From Verrucomicrobiia bacterium (GTDB lineage Bacteria > Verrucomicrobiota > Verrucomicrobiia > Limisphaerales > UBA8199), in the NCBI GenBank assembly GCA_035946615.1, contig DASYZB010000149.1, forward strand, positions 1 through 47,920: 47,920 nt of DNA, read 5' to 3'. Positions 1-9,091 of the stretch are shown piece after piece. The position numbers and the translations under genes are program-made. Every line of letters begins with the position of its first letter. Position 1 is the first letter of the stretch. The notes beneath the pieces were generated by a model. That model was not told the origin of the DNA, made no database searches, and saw only the letters and a program-made list of their open reading frames with translations.

Positions 1-64
1 AAGCAGCAAAACCGCGCAACACTGCGGAAAACTAAGGTCTGAACCTCCAATAACCTCCCATAAA

Positions 65-1357
65 TTAGCGCCAAAATGTCAGATAGAGCTTGTTGAAATT
101 GTGGTCCTCGATCCGCAGTTGCACAAAATCGCCCACTCCGCCGCCGGACCAAGGGTCCCAGGAGACAAGAGTGTCATGATTGACGTTAATCGTTTGCACG
201 ACGTTAAAATTTGAAATACGCGGCGCGGGCGGGTAGGCATCTGCGGGCAAAGAAAGGGCCAACGATTTGTTGCTGTCATGAGCTGTGTCAAACACCAAGG
301 TATAAACCCCGGCCCCGTAGAATGCGTCCAGTCCGCCTGCGGTCGGGGCGATATCCGAAAAATAGAGGGTTGTGCCTCCCGGTTGAAGGACCAGGCTGCG
401 GGATAGGGAATTGGTGTTTGAGGGCACCAGCACGGTGGCCGTAGTGAGCGCCCCGGTAGCATAGGCCTGAATGGTCGCTTCGAACTCGAATTGCTGTCCC
501 GTTTCCAGCGCTAGCGAGTTCGTGTCTGTTTGAATCCATTTGCTGGCCTTGTCTATCTCGAAGGTTTTGACATCAGGCGCAACGGCTGTTGTGGTGATGG
601 GATAAAAGGTAGTCCTTGCAAAATAACCAGCCTCACCCAGGGCCTCTGGATAGCTGGTCTGGTTAATCCCGACTGTCTTTTGAAACAGGAGCGTCGCCTG
701 GCTGGTCTGACCCGGCGACAGAATCCCGGGCGCTATCAAGACTCGAATCGCGGTTCCATCAAAAGCCCCTGGTTTCCCGGGGTCAGGTGTTTCAAAGATT
801 TTGTTGCCGAGCAGGTCCTGGACCCGGAACTGGATGATATCAGCGCTGGCACCGCCCGGGAATTGTCCCCATGTGACCAAACAATAGCCATTGGCGTTAA
901 TGGTTTGAGTGCTGGGAAAATTTTGGATGTAGGGCCCTGCCGGATAGACATCGCCTGCCAACTGGAGGCTGGCTTGCCGAGTGCCGTCATGGACGCCCTG
1001 CATGGTCATGAGGTAAGCCCCGCTTGGGTCATTAGCGTTGAGCTTGGTCACCGTGTTGTACTTATGCTTGTAGGTCCGTTTGCTCTGACTCGCTGAGAGC
1101 GTCAGGGGATAGGGGGGCACGGCGGCGGGCGACTGGACAACAGCATTGGTGACGCTGTTATTGGCGGACATCAGTACTTCGGCCTCAAATGCCCAGCCAT
1201 TGGTGCCATTGAGGGTGGGCACACCGGACCCGGTCTGAGTGTACTCCGTCCCCTTGGTAACATCGAAGAACGCCGCATCGGCTGCCTGCAGCGCCAGCGG
1301 CCTCGCCGTCAAGGCCAGCAGCAGGCACGAAGTCAGGCCAACCGTTCGTATGATCAT
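65..1357 (-). CDS. Secreted protein with two internal repeats, function unknown
   Basis: About 430 aa from the ATG at 1357; a TTG at 1399 would add 14 residues, but the ATG sits just before a good signal peptide (MIIRTVGLTSCLLLALTARP, cleavage near AQA/ADA). The mature protein has two related units of roughly 150-190 residues. Each has a beta-rich segment, then a YPxxPxIxNF...QTIN block, a (L)VxWxxxxGG block and a D(F/I)xQxRxxDxxxNK block. Unit 1 continues about 50 residues past its NKIF segment. Unit 2 stops almost at once after NKLYLT, so its last part is missing, which hints at a 3' deletion near the window edge. No catalytic motif was recognised. It is divergent from the HNH gene and probably an extracellular or envelope protein. 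Confidence 0.75.
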   Translation of the reverse strand: MIIRTVGLTSCLLLALTARPLALQAADAAFFDVTKGTEYTQTGSGVPTLNGTNGWAFEAEVLMSANNSVTNAVVQSPAAVPPYPLTLSASQSKRTYKHKYNTVTKLNANDPSGAYLMTMQGVHDGTRQASLQLAGDVYPAGPYIQNFPSTQTINANGYCLVTWGQFPGGASADIIQFRVQDLLGNKIFETPDPGKPGAFDGTAIRVLIAPGILSPGQTSQATLLFQKTVGINQTSYPEALGEAGYFARTTFYPITTTAVAPDVKTFEIDKASKWIQTDTNSLALETGQQFEFEATIQAYATGALTTATVLVPSNTNSLSRSLVLQPGGTTLYFSDIAPTAGGLDAFYGAGVYTLVFDTAHDSNKSLALSLPADAYPPAPRISNFNVVQTINVNHDTLVSWDPWSGGGVGDFVQLRIEDHNFNKLYLTFWR

Positions 1358-1427
1358 TGGCCAGGAGTTTATCAGGGCCGCAATTGCCTCGCGATACAAA
1401 AGAAGAACGAGGGGGGAGTGGCTTGCG

Positions 1428-1456
1428 TTGACAGCCCGAGTGCTTCTGTGTAGTTT
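1428..1456 (+). promoter_or_regulatory. Candidate sigma-70-type promoter for the HNH gene
   Basis: A perfect TTGACA lies at 1428-1433, followed by a 17-base spacer and a poor -10 (TAGTTT, 1451-1456). It lies about 20 bases before the ATG at 1477, so the leader would be very short. The assignment rests on sequence match only. Confidence 0.35.
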
Positions 1457-1476
1457 GGCCTCGGTTGGATGAGGTT

Positions 1477-2097
1477 ATGACCTCGCTACTTAACCAACAT
1501 GTTTTGGTGCTCAACCGCCTCTGGCAGGCGGTCAATGTTTGCACTGCGCGCCGGGCGCTCACCCTGCTCTTTCAGGGTCACGCCCATGCTGTGCTGGACC
1601 GCAGCGACGGCTCATTTCAAACGTTCGATTTTAACGAGTGGCGCGATTTCTCCCAACAGGAACCGCATCAGGAGTCTCTGCGCAGCGTTTCATTTCGAAT
1701 CCGCCTGCCGCGAGTCATCCTGCTGCTGGTTTATGATCATTTGCCCAAGAAGGAAGTGAAGTTTACCCGCCACAACATTTTCGAGCGGGACAAAAGCACG
1801 TGCCAGTACTGCGGGAAGAGCTGCGACCGCAAAGACCTGAACCTGGACCATGTGATCCCGCGCGACCGGGGAGGGCCGACGACCTGGGAAAACATTGTTT
1901 GCTCGTGCATCGAGTGCAACACGCTCAAGGCCAACCGCACCCCGCAAGAGGCCGGGTTGCACCTTATTCGCAAACCCAAGCGGCCAAAGTGGCGCCCTTT
2001 CATCCAGATCAATTTCAGCCTGCACCAGCACGACAGTTGGAAGCATTTTATCGACCTCGCCTACTGGAACGTGGAATTGGGCGAAGATGTCCGATAG
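1477..2097 (+). CDS. HNH endonuclease family protein
   Basis: About 206 aa. The ATG at 1477 is preferred over an in-frame TTG at 1465; a GAGG lies directly upstream. The C-terminal half holds the HNH fold: a CQYCGKSC zinc pair near residues 109-116, LDHVIPRDRGG with the catalytic His near residue 125, WENIVCSC, then a second CxxC followed by N (CIECN). The N-terminal 90 residues (LVLNRLWQAVNVCTARRA...) match the usual start of this bacterial HNH group. Such stand-alone genes are widespread and their substrate is generally unknown. The stop codon overlaps the start of the next gene by 11 bases, which suggests translational coupling, although the two products have no obvious joint role. Confidence 0.9.
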   Translation: MTSLLNQHVLVLNRLWQAVNVCTARRALTLLFQGHAHAVLDRSDGSFQTFDFNEWRDFSQQEPHQESLRSVSFRIRLPRVILLLVYDHLPKKEVKFTRHNIFERDKSTCQYCGKSCDRKDLNLDHVIPRDRGGPTTWENIVCSCIECNTLKANRTPQEAGLHLIRKPKRPKWRPFIQINFSLHQHDSWKHFIDLAYWNVELGEDVR

Positions 2098-3838
2098 CTC
2101 CCCAAACCGCTGGTTGGACCGCCGACGCTTTCTCAGAACTCTCGGTGTTGCCGCGCCATTCTTGGGGCGGGCGCCTGCTTCGGCAATTGAGCCAGTCCCA
2201 AGCCCCGCTGCGGCCTTCCCTCCAAACCATACTCCCGCTGCCAGCGAATTAGCCGCAGACCTGGTAATCGTTGGGGGAGGCCTGGGCGGTTGCGCCGCCG
2301 CCCTGGCGGCCCTCCGCAACGGATTGCAGGTTATTATGACTGAGGAGACCCATTGGATCGGGGGGCAGCTTACGGCCCAGGCCGTGCCGCCGGATGAGAA
2401 CCCGTGGATCGAGAGCTTTGGCGCAACGCGCAGCTACCTCCAACTGCGCGAGCGCATCCGGGATTATTATCGGCGTAATTTCCCGCTCACAGCCGAGGCG
2501 CGCGCCAAACCTTACTTGAATCCGGGCAACGGCTGGGTGTCCCGTTTGTGCCACGACCCGCGCGTGGCCCTGGCGGCGCTCAACGAGTGCTTTGCTCCTT
2601 TTGTGGCAGGCCGGCGTTTGCTCATCCTGCTGCGGCACAAAGCTGCCGATGCCGCCTTCGACCAGGATCGCGTCGAGGCGGTGCGAGCGCGCAGTCTTGA
2701 ATCCGGGAACGAGGTTGTCCTGCGCGCGCCTTACTTCATCGACGCAACCGAACTGGGCGAGCTACTTCCCCTCACAAAAACTGAATACGTGACTGGGGCC
2801 GAGGCCCAAAAGGAGACGGGCGAACGGCACGCCTCCCCAGAGGCCGCCCCGAAAAACATGCAGGCCTTTACCTGCTGTTTTGTGATGGACTTCCTGGCCG
2901 ACCAGGACCACACGATTGATAAACCGCGCGAATACGATTTCTGGCGGGACTTTGTCCCCGCGCTCACTCCGCCCTGGACCGGGCGTCTCCTTTCCTTGAC
3001 CTGTTGCGACCCGGTTACGCTCAAGGTTCGGAAGGTTGAGACTGACCCCGAAAAAGGAACAGGATTTTGGTCCTATCGCCGGATTGCGGATAAGACTCTA
3101 TTTGCGCCTGGGACCTATTCCGCCGATGTATCATTGGTCAACTGGCCACAAAATGATTACTTGCTGGGCAACATTTGCGAGGTGGCCGAGCAGGAAGCGG
3201 CAATCCATTTGGCCCGGGCAAAGCAGCTCAGCCTTTCGCTGTTGTATTGGCTCCAAACGGAGGCACCCCGCCCCGACGGCGGCACGGGCTGGAAAGGATT
3301 GCGTTTGCGGCCCGATGTGGTTGGGACCGAGGATGGGCTGGCCCAATACCCTTATATCCGCGAGAGCCGGCGGATTCGCGCCCAATTCACTGTCCTCGAG
3401 CAGCATGTCTCCACTGAGGCGCGGGTGGGGGAGACGGGGCTGGACCGGAATAAAGTGCGGGCGGCGCATTTCGCGGATTCAGTGGGCATTGGCAGTTACC
3501 GGATCGATCTGCATCCCACGACGGCTGGAGACAATTATATCGACATCAGTTCACTCCCGTTTCAAATCCCGCTGGGCGCCTTGATCCCGCAGCGCGTGGA
3601 AAACCTGCTCCCGGCCTGCAAAAATCTTGGGGTCACGCACATAAGCAACGGTTGCTACCGGCTGCACCCGGTGGAATGGAATATTGGAGAAGCCGCCGGC
3701 GCGCTGGCTGGATTCTGTCTGGCGCGCAAGACGTCACCGAGGGCGGTGCGCAATGACCGCAGCCAACTGGCAGCGTTTCAGAAGCTGCTCAGCGAACAAG
3801 GCGTTCCGCTGGCCTGGCCTGAGGTGACACCACGCTAA
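2087..3838 (+). CDS. Tat-exported FAD-dependent oxidoreductase
   Basis: 583 aa from the ATG at 2087, chosen because it gives a clear twin-arginine signal (DRRRFLRTLGVAAPFLG); upstream in-frame codons lie inside the HNH gene. The dinucleotide-binding motif GGGLGG is at about residues 63-68, with an acidic residue ending the second beta strand (MTEET). The continuation HWIGGQLTAQAV, the GWVSRLCHDP segment and the C-terminal PACKNLGVTHISNGCYRLHP block are typical of the FAD_oxidored group (PF12831-like) common in Verrucomicrobiota and Planctomycetes. The substrate is unknown; members are often linked to sugar or glycan oxidation. The protein probably folds with FAD in the cytoplasm before export. 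It overlaps the HNH gene by 11 bases and ends 27 bases before cutA. Confidence 0.88.
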   Translation: MSDSSPNRWLDRRRFLRTLGVAAPFLGRAPASAIEPVPSPAAAFPPNHTPAASELAADLVIVGGGLGGCAAALAALRNGLQVIMTEETHWIGGQLTAQAVPPDENPWIESFGATRSYLQLRERIRDYYRRNFPLTAEARAKPYLNPGNGWVSRLCHDPRVALAALNECFAPFVAGRRLLILLRHKAADAAFDQDRVEAVRARSLESGNEVVLRAPYFIDATELGELLPLTKTEYVTGAEAQKETGERHASPEAAPKNMQAFTCCFVMDFLADQDHTIDKPREYDFWRDFVPALTPPWTGRLLSLTCCDPVTLKVRKVETDPEKGTGFWSYRRIADKTLFAPGTYSADVSLVNWPQNDYLLGNICEVAEQEAAIHLARAKQLSLSLLYWLQTEAPRPDGGTGWKGLRLRPDVVGTEDGLAQYPYIRESRRIRAQFTVLEQHVSTEARVGETGLDRNKVRAAHFADSVGIGSYRIDLHPTTAGDNYIDISSLPFQIPLGALIPQRVENLLPACKNLGVTHISNGCYRLHPVEWNIGEAAGALAGFCLARKTSPRAVRNDRSQLAAFQKLLSEQGVPLAWPEVTPR

Positions 3839-3865
3839 AACGGTAGCGACCATCCAACGGACTCA

Positions 3866-4189
3866 ATGCCAAAAAATCAATTTGTTATGGTTTTGGTAAC
3901 GGCTCCGGAGTTGAGGACGGCACGGCGTTTGGCCAAATCTGCGCTCGCTGCCCGGTTGGCGGCTTGCATCAATTTGATTCCGAAGGTCGAGTCCCATTAC
4001 CACTGGCACGGCAAAATCGAGCAGGCTTCGGAAGTCCTGATGCTGCTCAAGACGAACTCTTCGCGCCTGGTGGGCCTCGAGAGGCTAATTCTATCTGAAC
4101 ATCCTTATGTGACGCCGGAATTCATCGTGCTGCACGTCAAACGAGGGAATAAACGGTACCTTCGCTGGTGGCAACAATGCGTGAGCTGA
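3866..4189 (+). CDS. cutA: CutA1 divalent-ion tolerance protein
   Basis: 107 aa, the normal CutA1 length. The usual order of motifs is present: MVLVTAPELRTARRLAKSAL at the start, AACINLIPKVESHYHWHGKI in the middle, EVLMLLKT, and HPYVTPEFIVLHV near the end. CutA1 proteins form stable trimers with a ferredoxin-like fold and have been linked to copper tolerance, though their real role is unsettled. It follows the FAD oxidoreductase on the same strand with a 27-base gap and may share its transcript. Confidence 0.93.
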   Translation: MPKNQFVMVLVTAPELRTARRLAKSALAARLAACINLIPKVESHYHWHGKIEQASEVLMLLKTNSSRLVGLERLILSEHPYVTPEFIVLHVKRGNKRYLRWWQQCVS

Positions 4190-4270
4190 GCACTTGTCTT
4201 CGCAGGAGTCTGGAATCAGGCTGCTGATCGGCCTCGATGCGTCCGATACAATAGCCATTTAGCGCATGAA

Positions 4271-5923
4271 ATGACACACGTCTGGTCTCAGAACTACGAC
4301 CCGCTCCATAGCGCCGTGTGGTCCACTCTTGCCGCGGCGTTGCCGGCCGTGATTTTGCTCGGTTCGATCGCTTTAGCCAGGATTCGCATCCATCTGTGCG
4401 CGTTGCTTTGTTTGGCAGCCGCGCTGGCAATTGCCCTCTGGATTTACCACATGCCTTCCCGGGCTGCCGGGGCTTCCATTGCTTACGGCGCTGTCTTTGG
4501 GCTTTTCCCGATTGGTTGGATTCTTCTCAACGTCATCTTCCTTTATCAACTTACTGTAAAACGCGGCTTGTTTGATCAGTTGCGCGATGGCCTTGCGCAC
4601 CTTGCTCCCGACCCAAGGCTCCAGGTCATACTCATCGCGTTTTCATTCGGGGCCTTTATCGAGGGTATCGCCGGGTTCGGCGCCCCTGTGGCGATTACGG
4701 CGGCGATTCTGATGCAACTGGGATTCAAGCCGCTCCATGCCTCCGGTCTCGCCTTGATCGCCAATACCGCGCCGGTCGCTTTTGGCTCTTTGGGCATTCC
4801 CATTACCACATTGCAACAGGTCACTGGCCTGAGTGCGCTCAAACTTTCCGCCATGGTCGGTCGGCAGTTGCCCTTCTTTTCTGTCCTGGTGCCTTTTTGG
4901 GTGGTAGCGGCCTTCGCGGGTTGGCGGGGAATGGTCGGCATCTGGCCCGCCGCGCTGGTCTCTGGGCTGGCCTTCGCTGTGCCTCAAGTCCTCGTCTCAA
5001 ACCTCCATGGCCCCTGGCTGGTCGATACCATCTCGGCTAGCTGTTCCATCGGCGCGCTGATTGCCCTGTTGCGATTCTGGCGGCCCAAATCGGCTTCGAA
5101 ACTGGGTCTGGCTGCAGCCAGCCCCGGCGCGAGTGGGTCGGAACTCAAGCCGGCCAAGGCGCCCCGGTTGCGAGCCTGGTTTCCCTGGGTGATCCTGACC
5201 GGGTTTATGCTGCTGTGGGGTCTGCCGCAAGTCAAACGGCGGCTCGACCGAATTGCTGCCCCACGCATCGAGGTGCCCGGATTGCATCACGCCGTTCAAC
5301 GGATGCCTCCGGTGGCAGTACTTGGCGTCTCTCCCAAACCCGCCGAGTTCACCTTCAACTTTCTGTCGGCAACGGGCACCGGCATCCTGCTGGCGGACCT
5401 GGTCGCTGGGTTGGCAATGGGTTTTAATCCTGGCACCTTGATTCGGACGTACCTCGAGAGCTTTTGGCGCATTCGCTTCTCATTGTTAACTATCGCCGCA
5501 ATGCTCGCCCTGGGCACACTCACCAAGTACTGCGGCATCGATGCCACCCTCGGGCTGGCTTTGGCGCGAACGGGACGGCTTTACCCATTTTTCGGCACGT
5601 TGTTGGGCTGGTTAGGAGTCGCTCTCACCGGGTCGGACACAGCATCCAACGCCCTTTTCGGGAGCCTGCAAAGAATCACCGCCGAACAAACGCACCTGAG
5701 CCCGATTCTGATGTGCGCCGCCAACAGCTCCGGCGGTGTGATGGGGAAGATGATCGATGCGCAAAGCATTGTTGTGGCAAGCACGGCAACGGATTGGTAC
5801 GGGCACGAGGGCCGTATTCTTCGATATCTTTTCTTTCACAGTCTGGCGCTGGCTGTGCTCATGGGCATCTTGGTCCTGCTCCAGGCCTGTTGCTCACCTT
5901 TGACACGGTTAGTCGTCCGGTAG
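4271..5923 (+). CDS. lctP: L-lactate permease (LctP family)
   Basis: 550 aa, matching the about 550 residues of E. coli LldP. The protein is hydrophobic throughout with about 12-14 membrane segments. Family signatures are visible: FSFGAFIEGIAGFGAPVAIT, ALIANTAPVAFGSLGIPITT and, near the C-terminus, GVALTGSDTASNALFGSLQ and ANSSGGVMGKMIDAQSIVVA. It should import L-lactate (possibly glycolate) with protons across the inner membrane. The ATG at 4271 is the second of two close ATGs; the first, at 4266, reads into a stop at once. No lactate dehydrogenase or lactate regulator is adjacent, so the physiological setting is unclear. Confidence 0.93.
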   Translation: MTHVWSQNYDPLHSAVWSTLAAALPAVILLGSIALARIRIHLCALLCLAAALAIALWIYHMPSRAAGASIAYGAVFGLFPIGWILLNVIFLYQLTVKRGLFDQLRDGLAHLAPDPRLQVILIAFSFGAFIEGIAGFGAPVAITAAILMQLGFKPLHASGLALIANTAPVAFGSLGIPITTLQQVTGLSALKLSAMVGRQLPFFSVLVPFWVVAAFAGWRGMVGIWPAALVSGLAFAVPQVLVSNLHGPWLVDTISASCSIGALIALLRFWRPKSASKLGLAAASPGASGSELKPAKAPRLRAWFPWVILTGFMLLWGLPQVKRRLDRIAAPRIEVPGLHHAVQRMPPVAVLGVSPKPAEFTFNFLSATGTGILLADLVAGLAMGFNPGTLIRTYLESFWRIRFSLLTIAAMLALGTLTKYCGIDATLGLALARTGRLYPFFGTLLGWLGVALTGSDTASNALFGSLQRITAEQTHLSPILMCAANSSGGVMGKMIDAQSIVVASTATDWYGHEGRILRYLFFHSLALAVLMGILVLLQACCSPLTRLVVR

Positions 5924-6029
5924 TCTTTGGCCGGGTGGGCGGCTCACCCCGTCCTAATACCTTATAAAAGCCCAGTTGATGAGTTGCGCGAGGTGCGTAG
6001 ATTTATAGCGGGTGAATGGATGGGAAGTC

Positions 6030-6758
6030 ATGCCAGTGTTGCTCTTGATGCTGTTCAGCATCGCGCTGAGCATCGGGATGGGAATTATCATCCTGGTCAT
6101 CCGCCGTGCGCGGCCTAAAGCTGCGGCTCCGGCGCGAAAGGCGGGTGGTTCCGCGGCTCTCCAGTACGCGCCCAATTGCGTTGTGCCCAGGCCAACCTGC
6201 TGGCTCGCAGTTAAAACCCGCAGCCTGCTCGCCGTGCAGTCGGCGCTCAGTTTGCATAATCCAAAACCTTGTTCCTGGATCGAAGGGCTCGTGGGCGATG
6301 AGAAACTCTTCATTGCCCCGCCCGTCAAGGGCTGGATTTTGGTGATGGGCAGTGGATTGCCTGATCCGAGCGATGATGTGGATGCCTGTTTCCGATTCGT
6401 GATGGAGTTGAGCCGGAAATTGGGTCACGTCCAGTTTTTCAATACCAACCGGGTGTTGCATTACCATGCTTGGGTCAAAGCGGATGCAGGTCGCGTCGTC
6501 AGGGCCTATGCTTGGGCAGCTAAAACACTCTGGCACCAGGGGAAGATGTCCTCTGCCGAAAAGGAGCTGGACCTCAAGTGCTTTGGATATAATGAAACAG
6601 CCCAACCATCGATGTTTGGACAGCCCGATGTGCTCTCAGGCAATACGGATAAAGTCCCGCTTTTAGCCGCGCGCTGGAGCCTCGACCCGGCGCGCATTGA
6701 TCGCCGCTTCTTTCAGCACGAGTGCGGCATCGCAGGCGAGCCATCCCGCAGGTATTAA
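6030..6758 (+). CDS. Membrane-anchored protein of unknown function
   Basis: About 242 aa from the ATG at 6030; a GTG at 6012 would add six residues. The first 25 residues form one transmembrane segment (MPVLLLMLFSIALSIGMGII) followed by basic RRARPK, so the remainder should be cytoplasmic. The soluble part has conserved-looking blocks, including GWILVMGSGLPDPSDD, FFNTNRVLHYHAWVKA, VRAYAWAAKTLW and PLLAARWSLDP. No enzyme family is recognised with certainty. It lies about 100 bases after the lactate permease and ends before a long gene-poor stretch. Confidence 0.7.
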   Translation: MPVLLLMLFSIALSIGMGIIILVIRRARPKAAAPARKAGGSAALQYAPNCVVPRPTCWLAVKTRSLLAVQSALSLHNPKPCSWIEGLVGDEKLFIAPPVKGWILVMGSGLPDPSDDVDACFRFVMELSRKLGHVQFFNTNRVLHYHAWVKADAGRVVRAYAWAAKTLWHQGKMSSAEKELDLKCFGYNETAQPSMFGQPDVLSGNTDKVPLLAARWSLDPARIDRRFFQHECGIAGEPSRRY

Positions 6759-7344
6759 GTACGCAGCACCACCAACCACTTCGCCTACGAGGAGATCAAT
6801 CTCGGCCTCCCGGCCGCCGCACATCGGAAAACCCGGCCAGCGGTTACGTTCCGGGAGTGTGTGGCTCGTACGACATCCCTGGTAAAGAATAACCATTTCA
6901 CCAAAACGAGCTAAACCAAGAGGCGGCTGTTGAGCTGGATTGTCCGCTCCCGCCATTCTTGGCAGGGCAATGACCTTCACGTCACGTTCTGCTTTTCAAA
7001 ACACCTTCGTCTCTGAGAAGTGCTTAAGAGACCTGTCATAGTTCTCGCTTTGCAATTGGATATAGTAAGCTGCCAACTTCACATATTTTTCCGCCATCCC
7101 CCGAGGTCTGCCTTCCACTGAAGGGGGTCGCCTCTACTTTCGTAGAGTTTCAGATCGCAGAATCCCGCAGGACTCGAAGTCTGGGCTTGACCAAGGGCTT
7201 GACCCCACCCCTGTCTGGGCTTGACCCTTTGCCTATCGCATTAGATTAATGGAAGGGGGACTCGATCGGCCCCCGCTATGCGGGCATGCCAAAAGCGATC
7301 TGCCCCCGCAAGTCGAAATAAAAGAGAGGTGTTCTACTGGGATT
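6759..7344. other. Gene-poor stretch, no supported gene
   Basis: 586 bases between the unknown membrane protein and the first broken secreted-protein gene. Visible structure is limited to a small hairpin (CTCTAC at 7132-7137, GTAGAG at 7142-7147, followed by TTT) and three copies of GGGCTTGACC at 7183, 7195 and 7217. Open frames on both strands show no family motif or plausible start region. Confidence 0.5.
7183..7226. repeat. Three short direct repeats GGGCTTGACC
   Basis: Exact 10-base copies at 7183-7192, 7195-7204 and 7217-7226, with unequal spacing of 2 and 12 bases. They lie in non-coding DNA 3' of the minus-strand pseudogene. No function is evident. Confidence 0.7.
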
Positions 7345-8098
7345 CTACTGGGTTCGCACGCGATAGAATTGTTGAGAGCCTGTCAGCGGAAGGCTGTAAG
7401 GGGAGACAGCAGCAGTAATATCTGTGTATGCGCCCATTGAATCGCTTGAGGATTGAAGAACACCTTGCGGCCAGGATAAAACAAGGTTTTTCCCCGAGAC
7501 CAAATAACTCAAATCGACAGGAGGATTGCCGACTGGCATCACAGCATTCTGAATCATCACTCCTCGGGAGTTTGCTGTTGGTGGAAGGGTCTCTGGAATG
7601 GATATCGTGAACCCGAAGTAATCTCCAGCGGCCACAGCAAACGATGCCGATGTGTAATTGGTGATTGGTGACCGCATCCGTAATGTACCCCAACAATTGA
7701 CTGTGAGGCATATAATAGTCGGCGGGCTTGTTCGCTCCAGAATTGAACCACCCAAAATAACCGATGCCAGACGCATCGACGTGGTAATCAAAAGTGACGG
7801 TGCCCGCGGCGGCAGCCTGAGTAAAAACAACAGCACTGTTGTTTACTATTAAGCGGTCAGTACTTAAGGTCAGCGAATTGGTCCCGGTCCCCAGCAAAAG
7901 CCACACCTCTGGTGTCGCTATGACCGTCCAGCCTCCAAAATTGTGCGTTCCGCCGATGAGAATGTAGCCCCCTAAGTCTGGTGGAGTCAGAGCGTATGGG
8001 CCGACGAATTGAGCTTGTGATAATGTGGCCCAGGACAAGGCCACGCCCGTGAGCGTGAGACAAGAGAGATTGTGTCCTGCACGAGTAACTGATTTCAT
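7345..8098 (-). pseudogene. Frameshifted secreted protein, tandem copy 1
   Basis: The ATG at 8098 begins MKSVTRAGHNLSCLTLTGVA, a signal peptide ending near SQAQ; the mature protein begins FVGPYALTPPDLGG. The reading frame runs through SGIGYFGWFNSGANKPADYY to DAVTN and then shifts. The matching continuation (YTSASFAVAAGDYFGF...) is in another frame and ends GSQQFYRVRTQ. The shift coincides with an exact tandem duplication of seven bases (ATTGGTG at 7657-7663 and 7664-7670, plus strand). Removing one copy restores an open frame of 249 codons including the stop, aligned with the neighbour at 8232-8994. The C-terminal part (LSYLVSGKNLVLSWPQG...) is the shared aromatic-Arg module. It is a probable pseudogene, unless the duplication is a sequencing error. 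Confidence 0.8.
7657..7670. repeat. Seven-base tandem duplication causing a frameshift
   Basis: ATTGGTG is present twice in direct contact, where the neighbouring paralogue has only one unit (ATTGGTAACC). The extra seven bases explain the frame change in the gene at 7345-8098. Confidence 0.85.
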
Positions 8099-8231
8099 AG
8101 CCCTCAACGCTGTTGAACCGGATTTGTCGATCGATTTGCGAGCCTCAGGTTTGGGGACGACTCGTCCTTGGAAGGGGCTGGCAACCGCACGAGAGAGGAA
8201 GGTTTTTCATTGGCGATCATAAGCCCCAATT

Positions 8232-8994
8232 CTACCGAATTCGCACCCGATAGAACTGTTTAGAGCCAGTGAGCGGGATGGTGTAAGGAGACGTCGCAGC
8301 GGTAATGTCGGTATATGTGCCCATTGCATCGCCCGAGGACTGAAGAACGCCTTGAGACCAGGACAAAACAAGGCTTTTACCCGAAAGCAAGTAACTCATA
8401 TTTACGACGGGAGCGTTGGTTGACATCACAGCATTCTGTATGGTCGCTACTCGCTGGTTTGGTGGTGGAGCAAAGGGCGGGATGGAGATCTGGAACCCAA
8501 AGTAATCCCCGGCGGCGACGGAAAACGATGCCGATGTGAAATTGGTAACCAAGTCCGTCGCGTATCCCTGTAATTGACCGTAAGGGACGTAATAACCAGT
8601 AGGCTTAATCGACCCAACGTTGAACCACCCGAAAGAACCTTGGCTCGACCCGGAGATGGAGTAATCAAATGTGACCGTGCCGGCAGCACTACACTTGGGC
8701 AAAGAAAATAGCAGTAACGCTTGTCTGTTTAAGCCCGGTGTCCAAGCTCAGGCCATTGGTCCCGGTTTCCACATAAAGCGACACCGGCGGTGTCGATTGC
8801 GGTGGTCCCGCGATCAGCGTCCAGTCTCCGAAAACTTGCGGGTTTCCCCCGTAAATAGTGTGGAGCCCTAGGTTTGGAGGAGTCAGAGCGTATGGGCCGA
8901 CGAATTGAGCTTCTGACAATGTGGTCCAGGACAAGGCCAGGACCATGAACGTGAAATAAAAGAGACTGTGTCGTAAACCAGTAACTGATTTCAT
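8232..8994 (-). pseudogene. Frameshifted secreted protein, tandem copy 2
   Basis: Close paralogue of the neighbouring gene. The ATG at 8994 starts MKSVTGLRHSLFYFTFMVLA (signal peptide, ...SEAQ), then FVGPYALTPPNLG, and the frame stops at a TAG (plus 8689-8691) right after AIFFAQV. The continuation SAAGTVTFDYSISG... to GSKQFYRVRIR is open in another frame. Dropping one base at the stop gives QVSAAGTVTFDY, which aligns with QAAAAGTVTFDY of copy 1 and leaves 254 codons including the stop. Long stretches around the signal peptide are identical between the copies, so the duplication seems recent. The lesion differs from that of copy 1, so it arose separately. Function is unknown. Confidence 0.8.
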
Positions 8995-9091
8995 AGCCCT
9001 CAATGTTGCCTGCGCAATAATGCCGAGATACATAAGGTAAGGCTCAAAGCCGGTACTCCAAAATTCAAAGAGAAATTGATGTTATAGGAAT

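Noticed and set aside
6663-6980. Minus-strand open frame running into the end of the unknown membrane-protein gene
   Set aside because: It lies largely antisense to a better supported gene and has no recognisable domain or start site.
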